A stretch of DNA of 64,000 nt from Panagrolaimus kolymaensis (lineage: Eukaryota; Nematoda; Chromadorea; Rhabditida; Panagrolaimidae). Location: positions 4,960,001 to 5,024,000 of the forward strand of contig JAJQJQ010000011.1 in NCBI GenBank assembly GCA_028622995.1, in the 5' to 3' direction. Position numbers and translations under genes: made by a program. The notes beneath the pieces were generated by a model that was given only the letters and a program-made list of their open reading frames with translations, was not told where the DNA came from and did no database searches. Shown piece by piece: positions 48,917 to 62,331 of the stretch; the stretch's first letter is position 1, and the number at the start of each line of letters is the position of its first letter.

Positions 48917-49686
48917 AATATTTTAAAACAATATTTTTTAATTTAGCCGCGCTGACGACGAGAGCTGATGATGATAGATCAACTTTCTTTACATTCAAGT
49001 TGTTGATTTTTCCCTTTCTCTTTATCACTCTTGCTGATTTCAAAGTTATCCCCTTAGGGCATGATAATCTCAATGATATCGCTCGCTTACTTTCACAGCA
49101 TCCATGAACATTTTTTTCTGTCGATACTCGTTCGTAAAAAAAATTAATATAAATTCATGTTATGATTTTTTTCGTCGAAGAAAAATAAAAAGTGAAATGT
49201 TTTTGCGTCCAGAAAAAAAAGGTTTAATAAAAATGCTGCGAGTTCTTATTCCGGTTTTTATATTTATGCCGTGTGAGTTATATTTTTTTTAACGGAAACT
49301 TTTTAAACCTGTGAGTTTTTGGATTTTTTATGGGTTTTTATATTATGGGATGTTTTGGAAGAAGTTGTTGTAATGGGAAAAGCAAAAGAAAAAGGAGGCA
49401 CATAGACAGGAGACTTTTTTTAGGCTAAAAAGAAAAGAGGTCAGAATGATAACAACATGTTATCTAATTTGTTGCAACAAGATATTTTTATGATCAAGGG
49501 TCAGAAGAAGGAAAGTAGAAAATAAAGAAAGGAACATTCATTCATTCATTCAATCAGTGTTTAATGAGTGTAAAAAAGAATTGAGATTTAGAAAGAGTTG
49601 TGAACTTTTATTTTTTGAAATTTTATAAAATGGTTTTATTTTCTTTATGGCTTTATATGTATTCATATCAAATTAATATATATACA
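48917..49686. other. Divergent intergenic region, no gene seen
   Basis: It lies between the cuticlin (-) and spermidine synthase (+) starts and should hold both promoters. It contains an ATTC microsatellite near 49537-49554. Short open frames are unsupported. Confidence 0.5.
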
Positions 49687-49696
49687 CTATTTTTAG
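49687..49696 (+). promoter_or_regulatory. Splice-acceptor-like site upstream of spermidine synthase
   Basis: ACTATTTTTAG-type sequence ends 34 nt before the ATG. Candidate spliced-leader site or 5' UTR intron end. Confidence 0.4.
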
Positions 49697-49730
49697 CTTT
49701 ATCCTTTATCCATTTAAAAAGCTTTTAATT

Positions 49731-51166
49731 ATGGATCTCCTTCATAAGGGTTGGTTTACAGAATTTTCACCTGATGATCTTGAAAAAATCAAGAACACTT
49801 CTTCTGGAGATTCCAAGCAATTAAAATCTGATGGAGTTGAAATGGGTGGAGCATGGCCCGGGCAAGCTTTTTCCCTTCAAATTGAGAAAGAGTTGTTTCA
49901 TGAAAGATCAAAATATCAAGATGTTTTAGTTTTTAAAAGGTAATAGCTCTTTCCTATAAAAAAATATACGTCATTTAATATTTTAAATTGTAGCAAAACA
50001 TATGGAAATGTTTTGGTGCTTGATGGAATTATTCAATGCACAGAAAGGGATGAATTCGCATATCAAGAAATGCTCGCTCATCTTCCTCTTTTTGCTCATC
50101 CCAACCCAAAGCTGGTTCTCATCATCGGAGGCGGTGATGGTGGAATTCTTCGCGAAGTTCTTAAACATTCCAGCATCGAACATGTTACCATGTGTGAAAT
50201 TGATGACATGGTTATCGAAGTTTCAAAAAAATACCTTCCTGGAATGGCTGAACAATTTGGAAATTCCAAACTTAATCTTTTCATTGGCGATGGATTTGAA
50301 TTTCTTAAAAATCATAAAAACGAATTTGATGTTGTTATTACTGATTCCTCCGATCCCGTTGGGCCAGCTGAAAGTTTATTTGGAAAATCTTATTACCAAT
50401 TGCTTTCTGAATCAATGAAAGATGGAGGAATTTTGAGTTCACAAGGTGAATTGCCCATTGATTGATTTGTCATTAGTTGAGAAGTTAAATAAACGTTTTG
50501 GGCGAAACTTTTAAACAAATTAAATCAGTTCAAAATTAAGTTAAGAGGTGAAGAAAAGCTATCGTGCGCTCCTTTGGTTTTCGTTTTTTATTTTCCTAAC
50601 TTTTGGTGGTGGTGCTTCATAGCTTACAAGCTTTCTTCCCTTTTTATCTAAGCTTTTTTTTTAAAACTAATGGCAAATAATAATAGGCTTCTCAAGCTCC
50701 CATAATATCAAACGTTTTCTTTTTAATACTTTATCCCATTTTTAGCCGAAAGCGTTTGGCTACATTTGGAACTAATTTCGCATATGATTGATTTCACTAA
50801 AAAAATCTTTCCAACTGTTCGATATGCTTCATCAATAATGAGCACATATCCATCTGGAACTATGGGATATTTAATTGCTGCTAAAGATGTATGTCGTTAT
50901 GAAACCGTGTTGTTTTGTTTTTTGATTTAAAATTAAAGCTTCAAAAATCGTTGACCCAAAATATCTTTTTTAGAAGCGTGATGTCACCAAGCCAGCTCGA
51001 ACCCTCACATCCGAGAAAATCAAATCTATGAAACTTAAATTTTATAATTCTGAGCTTCATTCCGCCGCATTTATTCTTCCAACATTTGTTAATCAGGTTT
51101 TTATTGTTCTCATTTTCCGGATATCCCATTTAAATTCCATTTTAGGCTTTACAAGGAAGCAAGTAA
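49731..51166 (+). CDS. spds-1: Spermidine synthase
   Basis: Five exons (49731-49939, 49994-50445, 50746-50888, 50974-51096, 51146-51166) total 948 nt and encode 315 residues, the expected length. Seen: GWFTEFSP at the N terminus, [38 protein letters not shown], the SAM-binding loop [33 protein letters not shown], the catalytic DSSDPVGPA and YPSGTMGY. The last exon is only 21 nt (ALQGSK, stop). Known: it transfers an aminopropyl group from decarboxylated SAM to putrescine in the cytosol. All substrate-binding residues that I can place are present. The third intron (50446-50745) is long for this window. The assignment is secure. Confidence 0.96.
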
Positions 51167-54100
51167 ATAATTTTGAATGAAGACGAATTCTGTCATGCGA
51201 GAAATAATATCTCAAGTTTATTGTAAAGAAATCTTCTCGTGATCTATTTCATTTAGAAATTTAGTATATTTTGTAATTTTTGAATGCATTAAAAATTTTA
51301 TTCAACGCATTTATTTTTTCGTAAAATAAAACTTTCTTAAAAGCTCAAAACACCTAAATGAAAATATTAATTAAAATACTACATACTTCCAAAATTTCAC
51401 GTCATTGATAAAAATAATAACAGCATGAACATTCGTAAAATACCATTGCATTCATTGGGATCTCAAACACAATTTACAACATTTTTGTTTCTTAAAATAA
51501 CCTTTATAAAACCACCCAAAACCTATGGAGTAGGAATGAGAAATAAAATTCGGTTTGCATCGGTCAAAAACGTATGCATTTATTTGATTTAATTTCAAGA
51601 AAAAAATGTGCTAAATTCATTGTTGCATAAAACTTCTTTTTTACGTCGGCACCCACCAGTTTCTTTTTTTTTTTTTTGCCGCATTATCCAATTTTTTCTA
51701 TGATACCAACCGAACCAGCCAAAAGAAAAGTGATATAGTTTCTCGACAAAGGATGAAGAGAAAAAAGAAGATGAACAAATTTTATTAAACTTTTTAACAT
51801 TTTTTCCTTTAAAGTTTTTTCATTTTGGTGGTGGCATTCAATGTTGGAGGTCAAAAAAAGAAGAACGAACGATAAACAGGAAGATGATTTCAGTTTTGGT
51901 AGTTTGTTTATCAGAAAAATCCAGCACTTGAAAAGAAATTATTTAGATAAAATAATATTCATTTTAGGGTTAGTTTTTTAGAGTAGTTTCGAATAGAATA
52001 TTTTATACTAAATTTGTGTAATTTTAGATTTTTTTTTTGTCAAAGATGCACTTTTAAAAGTCAGATCATGGAGCATTCGTAAAAGTGTATCTTGCTATTT
52101 TTATCTCTTTTTTTAAAAATTCTAGACTCAACTTCCTTTTTTTACTGTATCCATTTCACTTCCTTGATAAATCTCGTGCCAGACAATAATCAAGAAATTT
52201 CCACCACCCTAACTTTTTAAAACTGCTTACATCTTTCATTTTCAAAAAAAACTTTTAGTGTTACTTGACTTTTTTTTGTTGCCTTTTGAAACACTTTTAA
52301 AATTAAATTAGGAGACTCCAGAAAGCTGCTGCTGCTTCTTGGAACAATCTTCCGGTTTTTTGACAATGCATCTCCTTTCAACAAAAACTTTTTTAAAACT
52401 TTTGCGTGTTTTGCTTTTTTTTTGTTGCCAACAAAAGCTTTGAGCATATTTTTTTGTTTAAAATTTTAAAAGTTTGTTTTTTTATAAATTCTTTTGTTGA
52501 AAAAAAGAAGTCATGTTGCAAAAGACAAGAAGGCGGGTTCTTTTGTTTTGTTTCTGTCACTTTAAAGAGGCAACAAATTTACTGTGTTTTATTTTATTTT
52601 ATTGTCACCAACCAACTATCGCATTTTGGTAAAGTTTTCAAAGGCCGAAGAGCAATTTTAACAACTTCATCATTGCTTTTTAGAAAAGGTTTTTGGTATA
52701 AAAAAAATAAGAAAATAAAGGATTATTTTGAGAAATAAGCAAAATTTTATAGGGAACAATTACTTTAAAATGGTTTAATAGAATGGAAATTAAACTGTTC
52801 TGAGTATTAAAATTTTAATTCTAAGATAAAAAAATGTTATAAAAATTAATTTTTGCAAGGTCTTCGATAAGCGGGATTAATTCAACTTTTAATTTTTAGT
52901 TGATGACTCTACTTCTTTTACTACCGTAGGCTTCTATTTCATCAAAACATAACCTTTACAAAATTAATCTTTTGCCTAGTTAATATTTTCATATTTATCT
53001 CATAAGGGATTTCAACACAATTTGTTTTCTTAAAATAATAAAATGTTCTTTTATTTTCAAAATTTTTGCAAATAATTATGACTCAAAAAAGGGAATTGTT
53101 TGAAAGCTATGCATATCGGTGACAACAATGTCAAAATTTTAAAGAGTTGTGGGTGGATGAAATATTAGCTTTTACTTTATCCATCTAGTGTCACAGAAAG
53201 GAATGTGGTGCAGAGGTTTGTTCCACAGCTGCATTTAATTCTTAATCGATGTATTGTATGGTAGAGTTTCAAAAAAGGACAGGTGATATTAAAGATTTAT
53301 TAATTTTGAAGTAGGTGGGATATAAGCATGAAAGTCAAGTAATTTCATATTCTCAATAAAAGTTTCAAAGCATTTTATTGCTTTTTTTTTGCAAGGTGAA
53401 AATTACAGCTTTTTTTATGAACGTATCAGTAGAGATTGAGTCATTGGAGTGAGATAAGTGTTAGCAGCTTTTCGTCTGCGTAAATTCCAAATAAACTTCC
53501 CTTAACACCGGTCAATCGGCTTATTTGATCTTTGACAAAATTGATATTCTAGTCTATCCTTTTTTTAATTTTAAACTAATCCTTAGTCGTTTTTTTTCTT
53601 CATCTTTTTATTTCATTTTTTCATTATCAATTCAAATCATGTAATTAACTTCCTTCCCTTTTTTGACTGACTTTAAAGTAGGGCTTCCCGCTGAGGAGAA
53701 AATGGGAGCTAACTCTTGTTTTATAGAAGAAACCCCACTCATTGCCCTCAAGCAAAAAAGAATTTATTTCATTTTCGTTGTTGCTAGAAATAACTCATCG
53801 TTGTTCTATTTTTATCCTTCCTTCATAATATAATAATAATAAATATTTAAAATTCCAAGCATTGATAACTATTTTCTCCCTTTTTATTTTTAAGCCAAAA
53901 ATATCTAATATCTAATACTTGTGCACTTTTTTTTCAAAAATATATCTCTTCCATCGTGTCAACGCGACAAAAAAAAATGTTGCTATAATCCGAGACGACA
54001 AAAATCTGTTAAATAATTACAAAGTTTTTTGTACTTTTTTTAAAACGTACTAGCAAAAAGTTTTTTGGATTTTCTTTAAAAATCTTGCATCCCAAAAATG

Positions 54101-56474
54101 GAAATAATTTTTTATTCATTTATTTTGTTACTTTTTTTAGTTCTTTTTTATACCTATAAAAAACACTAAGATTTTCATGGAAAGCAGCCTTAAATAAATA
54201 TTATCCTTTTGCTTCTGTTGCTGACACTTTTTGAGTTTTTTATTTTTAAAAACAAAGACGACGACAAAAAAAAAACAAAACAAAAAACAATAATAAAAAA
54301 GAATTTTGTCATAAGTTTGTAGCAGCTTTTAATGGCGTTTATACAATCCCTTCCATCTTCTCATGTCCTTCAAACAAAAAATTATACTACTACCAAAAAA
54401 ACAAAAGCAAATATCTCCTTTGTTGTTGTTTGCCTTTTTAGCTTTAAACTAAAAAAAACTACACATTTTGATATGCAAACATACTCCCTTTTTGGTCAGT
54501 TTTTTTCTTTAACTTTGTCCAAGGCTGTGTCTCGTTTTGAGTTTTTTGAGGACTATGTACTACTTCTTCGGCAAACTAAAAAAAGCACTTTTCTCCGATT
54601 AATGTCAAGTTTTTGTTTTGTTTTTTATATAACCGCTTTTTAAAATATAATTAAGTATTTTTCCTTGGAGAGAGAAAAACAACCCGATTATCCTCCCCAT
54701 TATTTTTACTTTTTTTTATATTATGGCATGTCAATAACGATAGAAGCTGCTTTCAAACAAAAGGAAGAAATTATAGGACCAAGATTTTTAAGATGTGGTG
54801 TCTTCAAAAAAATAAAATAATAAATTTCAAAATTTTAAAAATAAAGATTTTTGGTTCTTGTTATTGTTTTCTTTTTCTTTTTGAAGATATTTTTCTAATC
54901 CGGGTTTAATCGTTTTCATAAAACAATATTTCTTTTCATCATATCCTTTTAAAATGGTTAGTTATGGTTGAATAGAAAAAAAAGAAGCTGAAAGCGGCAG
55001 CTTTTGAAAATGAAGTCTCCAAAGTGTTAGCCTTTTTATTTATGCGGATACGATACTGTATTGTCCTTCTTTCTTTTTTTGCGAGCTAAAAATAAAGCTT
55101 CTTTGTTCTTCTTAGAAACTAAAAAGGTTGTAGGCATAGTAGGGATAGCAACAGTTTTAAAGTATTTTAATAATTCTTCTTCTTACATAAAGTAGAATTT
55201 TTAAATAGCACACAAACTTTTTTAAATATTAGCGAGAATTAACAAAGCTTTTTTCGTCGTTATTAGCTTTTTTTAGTACTCGTGGGAAATGAAAAATAGG
55301 AATAATTATTTATTAATTTGGATACAAAATTTTTTAATTTATGGAAACAATAGTAATTTCGCTTCTTAGAGGCAAAGATTATTTATAATTATTTCGCTTC
55401 AATACACATTTTAATAAAGTTTATTAAAGCGAATTTAATATTTTTGTTTTAAATTAAACGATTTGCCTAAAGTGCTTTTTACTGTATTAACGTTTGCGTG
55501 TTAAAAATTTACCTTTGAAGCCTTTAAAATTTATAGCCATCTATTTCAAACACAAATTGAGCCTTGTATGATTTCTGAAATTATGCTTCTTCTCTTTTTT
55601 TGCACAAATATATGACTTGCAATCTTTTTTTTGCGTTTTTCCATTTCATGTTTAAACAAGAAAATGATGTTTAGCATTTTTTATTTCCCTTGAATATGGA
55701 TGGATTTGGGACGTCATCAATATGGGTTTTTTTCACGTCCCTCCATATTCTCATTTTCGTCTTACATCAAAAAGCCACCACCAGCATCTTTATCTTATAT
55801 ATATATACTACGTCTTTTGATTTTATTTTTGCGTATTTAGAATTAGCTAAATTTTAAAAAAACAAGACAGCAGAAATTTTGAATGTTTCTTTTATAGGAG
55901 CAAAAAAAGTTCTACAAAGAAACAACGTCAAAGTTTGTTTTGGGTGCAAAAAATAAATAAAAAACGGTAGAAAATTATTTCCTTTTCTCTTTAAAATTGT
56001 TTTTAAAACTTTTTTTTGACACTCAAATGAAAGAAGCTCGGGTGCTTCTTCTCTTTTCTCAATGAGGAAGAATGATTTCCGGTTTGCCTCTTTTTTGAGA
56101 AGATTATTATTTTATTTTATTTTCTGTGTTTTCACACATTTGCAATTGCTTTTTTTCTTTAAACTTTATTAAAGAAAAATAAAAATTTCTAAGCTTGCTT
56201 CTAGCCTTTATGGATTTCTGTGTTTTGGCTTTTTCCTTTTCAGTTAGTAAACGAAACGAGCCTCCTTCTTTTTTCTTTTTTCAATAGAGTTTGTTAATTA
56301 GAAAAGTTAAAAAGCGAAAAAAAGAATAAAGCTTTTTATCTTTTTTTTTTTTAAACAAAACCACACGAGTAGTAACTGACATCAGATTTTCTTCTTATCC
56401 TTTTCGAGATTGGCTATCTTTCGCGACTTTGTATTTTATTCCATTTATTTGTATGTGGCTTTTTAAAAATTGGA
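51167..56474. other. 5.3-kb region with no gene seen
   Basis: AT-rich with frequent T runs. Open frames (for example 52406-52738 and 54332-54643) are F/K-rich, lack conserved motifs and have no linked exons. A TA microsatellite lies near 55796-55809. No RNA gene was recognised. Confidence 0.5.
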
Positions 56475-56484
56475 TGTTTTTCAG
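56473..56484 (+). promoter_or_regulatory. Splice-acceptor-like site upstream of the double-C2 gene
   Basis: GATGTTTTTCAG ends 70 nt before the ATG at 56555; it may be a trans-splice acceptor or the end of a 5' UTR intron. Confidence 0.4.
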
Positions 56485-56554
56485 GTGTACTTAACCATAA
56501 ATTTTGATTATTAAAAATAATTAAAAGTCTGAGACATTCATATTTTTTGTAAAA

Positions 56555-58329
56555 ATGGCTTCTACAATTCGGCGTTTAAGCTGTATTCCCGAAGCAATTA
56601 CACAAGCTATTAAAGATGAGGCAAGCTTGCAAGTTCCTCGATGTGGTGATCGTCGACCTTCCCTTCAAGAAATTGAAGATAGTGCTTTACTCTTTTTGGA
56701 AAGAAGGAAAAGCAGTGATTCGGGAATTGGTAAGTTGATTAAAATATTTTATAAGCCTCAAAGCTTGAAGATCTCACATTTAAAAAATGTGCAGTAATAA
56801 TTTTTTCTTTGACCAAAAAAACTTTCAAAACTCTTGTATTGTATCTTAAAATAAGATATATAATGAAATAGACTTCCGGTTTAAAATATAAAACAAAACA
56901 AAAATGATACGTTTTGCTTCAATTTCGGATAAAGTTACAATGCCTTGCTTTTAAAAGTTCCAGATAAAAAAGGTGTTAATTTCTTTTAAAATCAAAGTTA
57001 ATTCAAAGTTCACTCTTTTCTTTCTGTTGTTGCCATGTGCTTTTTTGTGTTCTTCGAAGAATAAAAAATGCAAAGTTCAAAAAAAAATTTCTTACGCTAG
57101 CAATCTATTAAGCTAAAGCGCAGCTTCTTTAGCTCTTAATAAAATTACAACTTCCTTTCTTGCTTTATTAATTACCTCGTTTGAAACTTTTACCGACATT
57201 TTTTGCATAAGCTTGAAGATTCAAAAAATTCTTACGTTTGATTAATTCATTATTTTGTATTTGAGCGGCGGAAAAACATGTTTTTGTATTAATAAAAAAA
57301 AAAGAGATTTTTACAATATATTTTGTTTTCTTCAGGGAAAGCATCTTCTAAGAAAGAAAATTAAGCTGTTTATCTTTTCAAAAAAAAAGCAAAATTAATA
57401 TGTAATTAATTTTTTTGTTTTTTTAGGAAGCTTACAGCCAGATTTATATCGAAAACGGGGTTCAATTGTGACAATTGGTTCTAATAAAGAGGGCTTAACA
57501 TGTCCAGCTCGAATTCAACTTCAACTTGATTATGATTTTCAAAAAAGTGATTTTTTAGTAACCCTACTTGAAGGTGAGAAATTTGGTTAAAAGAAAAATT
57601 AATTATGAATGAATTTTAGCTTCCACAAATTTGTCATCAGCAGAAGATTGTGAACTTTGGCTTTCACTCAATGGCGAACAACGACGTTTAATTTGCCCAG
57701 TAAATTGTGATAGGCCACTACCAAAAGAAGAATTTAAATTCCCCACAACATACGATGAACTTCTTGAAAAGGATCTCATCATTGAATTGGTTTCCACTGA
57801 AAATTCGGGTTTTACCGTAATCAAACATGCTCGCTCCACACTTGTTTTATCAGAACTCCGTCCATCTGATGATCTCATCCTTTGGCTTGATTTAGAACCA
57901 GTCAATGAAAAAGAAAATCGAAGCGGTGAAATTAATATTTGTTTACAATATCTTTCAAGTGCTCAACGGCTTTCCGTCAGCATTCAACAAGCTAGCGGGC
58001 TTCAACGAAGCGACAATGCTCCTCCAAGTGCGTTAGTTAAAGCGGTTTTAAGCTTTGATGGAAAAACCCTTAAAAAGAAAAAAACCACTATTAAAAAGAA
58101 TTGTGTTTGCCCAATTTGGAATGAAGTATTAAGTTTTGAAATTGATCCTCGACTTATTGGGAAATGTAAAATGGATTTAATTGTTGTGGATTCATGCGGA
58201 AAAATTCTTGGTACAGCCAATTTGGGTGAAAATGCTGGACATGGCGCAAAAATTTGGAAGGAAGCTTTGAGAGGCCAATCTAAAGTTTCTAGATGGTTAC
58301 CATTAGTTGCTGGACCACCTTCAAGGTGA
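56555..58329 (+). CDS. Synaptotagmin-like double C2-domain protein
   Basis: Four coding parts (56555-56729, 57427-57573, 57620-58329; three exons) give 343 residues, with a 697-nt first intron. The N terminus has no signal peptide or membrane helix. SLQPDLYRKRGSI is the linker that precedes C2A in synaptotagmins. C2A spans about residues 80-195; C2B begins GEINICLQYLSSAQRLSVSI with LKKKKTTIKKN (polybasic strand), CPIWNEVLSFEI and IVVDSCGK. Of the acidic calcium ligands of C2B only the Asp of VVD is clearly kept, and the first loop reads NAPPSALVK, so calcium binding is unlikely. Known: such proteins act in vesicle traffic by binding membranes or SNAREs. I cannot assign a particular synaptotagmin orthologue. 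Confidence 0.78.
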
Positions 58330-59237
58330 CGAAAGTTTTGAGAGACTCATGTTTGATTTACAACGAAAAAATAAAAAAGCTTGAATGTATTTCTTTTTTT
58401 ATAGCTTTTAATTTTATTATAAATAATATTTGCTTGTATTTAATAATTTAAAAAGGAATATTGAGGAGAGAGTTTAACGGATAAGCTAAGCTCATAAAAT
58501 TTTATTGTAAGGGTAACATAACGGCTAAAAAAAAATCACCTAAAATCAAAATGAGATCATCTTGCGTTCTCATTCCAAACTTCATCCAAATCAATCCTCA
58601 ATATTCTTTTTTATATTTCCATATTTTTTGTTTTGGTTCATAAAGATATTTTAAAATAAAACTCGTCTTTTAAACACAACCTTTTTTGTATAATCAAAGT
58701 TGAAATCATTAATGAAAAACTTCACAACTTCCTCATGTGACTTTATTCTTTTTTGAAAAAAAGATGAAGAATCATAGCAGACACGCAAAATAACCCCCAT
58801 TAAAATCATCATCTCCTGATCATCATCATCACCACAAAAATATGGTTCTATCCATTTTTTGTTCTCGTTTACCGGTTGTTTTAATGCATTAATCCTCACA
58901 TCGCTGCTCGCTTTTTTTGCCCAATAAAAAGTTGTTATTAGTTAGTAAGTAAATACCCGACCAAACACAGATATTTTTCATCATCATCGTCAAAAACGTT
59001 ATTGTAAACGACCCTTGTGTTATCCAAAAAAATAGTATTTTTTTCTAAATCCCTCCATTTTAAAGCGGATAAACAATTTTAAAATAAAATACCATTTTTA
59101 GAAGAAAAAATCGCCAAACGATCATTAATTTTTTTGTGATTTTATTAAATGTAAAAGTTTGTATTTTTAAATTTAAAACTTTCTGGAATTTTAAAGTAAG
59201 TTTAGCATAGTCAAATCTCAAGCAATAATGGCTAGAT
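58330..59237. other. Intergenic region, no gene seen
   Basis: About 900 bp, AT-rich, with an AATAAA-like motif near 58368. A minus-strand open frame (58651-58899) has no support. Confidence 0.5.
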
Positions 59238-59247
59238 TTTTTTCCAG
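59238..59247 (+). promoter_or_regulatory. Splice-acceptor-like site 2 nt before the ATG at 59250
   Basis: A T-run ending TTTTTCCAG places the acceptor 2 nt before the start codon, a spacing typical of spliced-leader addition and hard to explain otherwise. Confidence 0.6.
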
Positions 59248-59249
59248 AA

Positions 59250-62200
59250 ATGAATGTTTTAAGGCTATTATTAGTCGTTATTCCTATATTTGCCGTTATT
59301 GTAACCCTCGCTAATGCAGCCGCTTCATCTTCAACAGCAACCACAGCTGCAGTGATTTCAAATGTTTCAACCACGACTTCAGCACCATCAAAAAATGATA
59401 CTAAAGTTGTTGTAACTAAAGTTTTACCTTCGAAAGATATTGCCATAGCTAAAGTGGTTGCAGGAAATGAAGATGTTGCAAAAAGTATGAAAAAAGGTGA
59501 TCTCACAAAAGACGAAGATGAGGCAATTGAAAAAATCCCCGAAGACAAATCTAAAATTGACCACATTGAAACCAAAAGTAATTCCACTGAAGAAGAAGAA
59601 TCTCCATCCGAAGATGCACAAGAAGATCTTGGAATTGAAGATAAAAATGCAACAACATTTCCAGCATATCAAATACCTGAACAACCAAAAGATGTAATCG
59701 TTAAAAAGAAGCGTTTCACTGGAAATTCTGAAATTGATTATGCCGTGGATTCAGCGCTTGGGGCATTATTTGGTCCACCACCAGCTACCGTAGTTGAAGA
59801 AATCACATATATTGATTATCCTGATCGCCTTTTTAAACGAAGCAAAGATTCCTCTTTGGTTTCCAATGAAACTGATTCTGAAGAAGATGAGGATGAAAGC
59901 CAAGCACCAGTGGATGTCGTTGAATCTCCCATCGATAACGTTGGAATAAAATCTCTCAAGGATGATCCAATTGCAGTTTCTACTTCTGAGATTGAAGCTG
60001 ATGCTAAAGTTGCCCTTAATGCTTTTAAAGATGAAGCCCGAGCAGCTCCAAAAATGGAAATGGGTAATGAAGTCACAATTTTGCCAGCAAAAGAAGATGA
60101 AAAGGATTTTGGAAGCAGTGCAGAAAATAAAGAAGTAATGCAATCTGCTGATGAAGTCCCTGAAGTTTCTGAAATGTTAAAAAAAGATGTTCCAGCATTG
60201 GAAAAAGAAGCACCTAAAGAAGATGAAAGTGATGAACCCAAAAAGGAGGAAGAAGCGGAACCAAATGAAGATTCCAAAAAAGAAAATAGTGAAGTTAAGT
60301 CAGAGGATAATGAAAAAGCAACCGATATTGTAGATGAAAACGAAGAAATCCCTGCTGATAAAGGTCAAAAAGAAGAAGTTCTTGAAGATCAACTAAATGA
60401 CAAAGGCATGAATTCGGACAATGTAGAAAAAGATGAAGATGAAAGCGACAGTAAAAATGTCCAAAATGAACAAATTCCTGAAGCTAAACAAAATGATGAG
60501 GAAATGGAAACCGAAGATAAAAAAGAAAAAATAGAAGTTGGTACTGAAATGTCACCTCAAAATGATGATGATGAAGAAGCTGAAAAGCCAGCTGTTGATA
60601 TGTCAGAAGATGAAGGTTTGAAACCTGTTATGACTGCAGAAGAGACAAAACCTCGTAACCCTGAAGATCTTCCAATCGAGCCTAAAGAAGAGAGCGAAGT
60701 TGAAAAAAACAATGATCGATCACCTGAAGAACTTCCCACTGAACAGCATATGCCTAAAAAACTTACAGAAGAATCTGAAAGCAAAGATGAAAGTGAACCT
60801 GAAACTAAAGGTGGTGGCGAGGAAACCCCTAAAGATGAAGAAGAAACGACCAACATCGAAAAGGATGAATATGTCCCAGCTGATGATAAAATTGCTGAAG
60901 ATAAAGTTATGCTCGATGCCATCGATCCAATATCGTCTGAAATCGTTAAAGAAAATTTAACTGCCGCTGATTCTTCGGAAGTAGAAAAAGCAAATGAATC
61001 AAAATCAGCTGATGATGACAAGCTTGGGCAAGCCGCATATGCAAGTGAAATAAGTGATGATGATTTTTCAATCGATCATAAAACAGGTATGATGCCGAAA
61101 GTAATTAGCGATGATGAATCTGAACTTCCTCATCAATCTGAAGATGAAAAATCAGAAAATAATTACAATGTTCTCGAAAAAATTCAAGATGATGTTGATG
61201 CTGCAGCTAAAAAGGAAGACAATCCTGATTACATCGTGGTCGAAGAACTTAAAGATCCATTTCAAGGTCATAAAAAGTTTACAATTTTAAAACCAACTTA
61301 TCGCGAATTTAGTCCCAAAGAAAATAATTTAATTAAAGAAGTGAAAGAAACTTTGGATAAATCAAAAGTTAAGAAACGAAGCATTCATGGTTTTGATCAA
61401 AGTCAATCCACAGAAAGTTTTGAAGAATCATATTCACGGGATACTCCTGTAAGTTCAGAAGAAGAATTTGGCGTGCTTAGAACAGTTGCGGATACAATGG
61501 AAAGAGACAGTGATGGCCGAAATTCAAAGCGTCGTAATAATAAAGCTGGAAGTGATCAAGAACCTTTGTTTGTTCCAGAATATGATAATCCCATTCCACT
61601 TGATGATAAAAAGCAACATTTATTAAGTCAGCTTTTGGGTATTCAAAATAGCGATGGTCCTATTATGGTTGAACCTGAAGGTGGAATTCCTAAAGAATGG
61701 AAGAAAATTATGGCACAAACTGAAAGGTAAAAAGCCTCAGATTAACTAACTAGCACTAATTATTAATAATTTTTTCAGTAGTGATGATTACAATAATCCC
61801 GATTACGATACACCACAAAAAGTTGTAATTACATCAAAAAATAAAATTACATTGATTTATGATGATTCAAGTGAAGAAGATAAAGAAGATTCATCAGGTG
61901 AATCATCAGAAGAAAAAGATAAACACCCAGTAATAGCAATCTTTGATATTCCGATGGTTGGTGACAGCAGCCTAAACCAAGCGAAGACTCTATTGGTAGA
62001 TACAAAGGATGAAGAAACCGTAGCTGAGGTTCCACAAGCTTTAGAAATGAAACATTTATCTGAAAAGAGTAAACCTGAGCAAGTTAAATATTCCAATATC
62101 CTTGGAAATAATATGGTTATCACACTTTCCATCAGTCCCGCCATCCTAATTATTTGTGGTGTTATTACACTTATTTTATTAATTTTCAAACTTTATTGGG

Positions 62201-62331
62201 CATTTTATTCACCACCTCAAACTAACATCCTTCCTCAACATACAACTGCTGCTTTACCACCTAAAGTTCATATTGCTCGACCTCCACCACTTTCTATTGT
62301 CACAGTTGATGGTGAAAAACAACGTATCTAA
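59250..62331 (+). CDS. Large acidic single-pass membrane protein of unknown function
   Basis: I do not recognise this protein. Two exons (59250-61726, 61779-62331) give 1009 residues. It begins with a signal peptide (MNVLRLLLVVIPIFAVIVTLANA) and a Thr/Ser-rich segment. Most of the ectodomain is very acidic, Glu/Asp/Lys/Ser-rich low-complexity sequence. Less biased islands interrupt it: one at about residues 153-195 reading FTGNSEIDYAVDSALGALFG, then PPPATVVEEITYIDYPDRLF, bracketed by KKKR and KR; another after KVKKR (IHGFDQSQSTESFEES); a third near PLFVPEYDNPIPLDDKKQ. A transmembrane helix (ILIICGVITLILLIFKLYW) is followed by a 50-residue Pro-rich tail. The multiple dibasic sites suggest furin or prohormone-convertase processing. 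Acidic low-complexity proteins match many unrelated families, so no function is assigned. Confidence 0.82.

Noticed and set aside
54332..54643. 103-codon plus-strand open frame
   Set aside because: F/K/T-rich translation without motifs, splice partners or flanking signals.
60557..61021. Ser-rich minus-strand open frame of 154 codons
   Set aside because: It is antisense to the acidic-protein exon; GAA/GAT codons read backwards give Ser and Phe, so the open frame is a composition effect.
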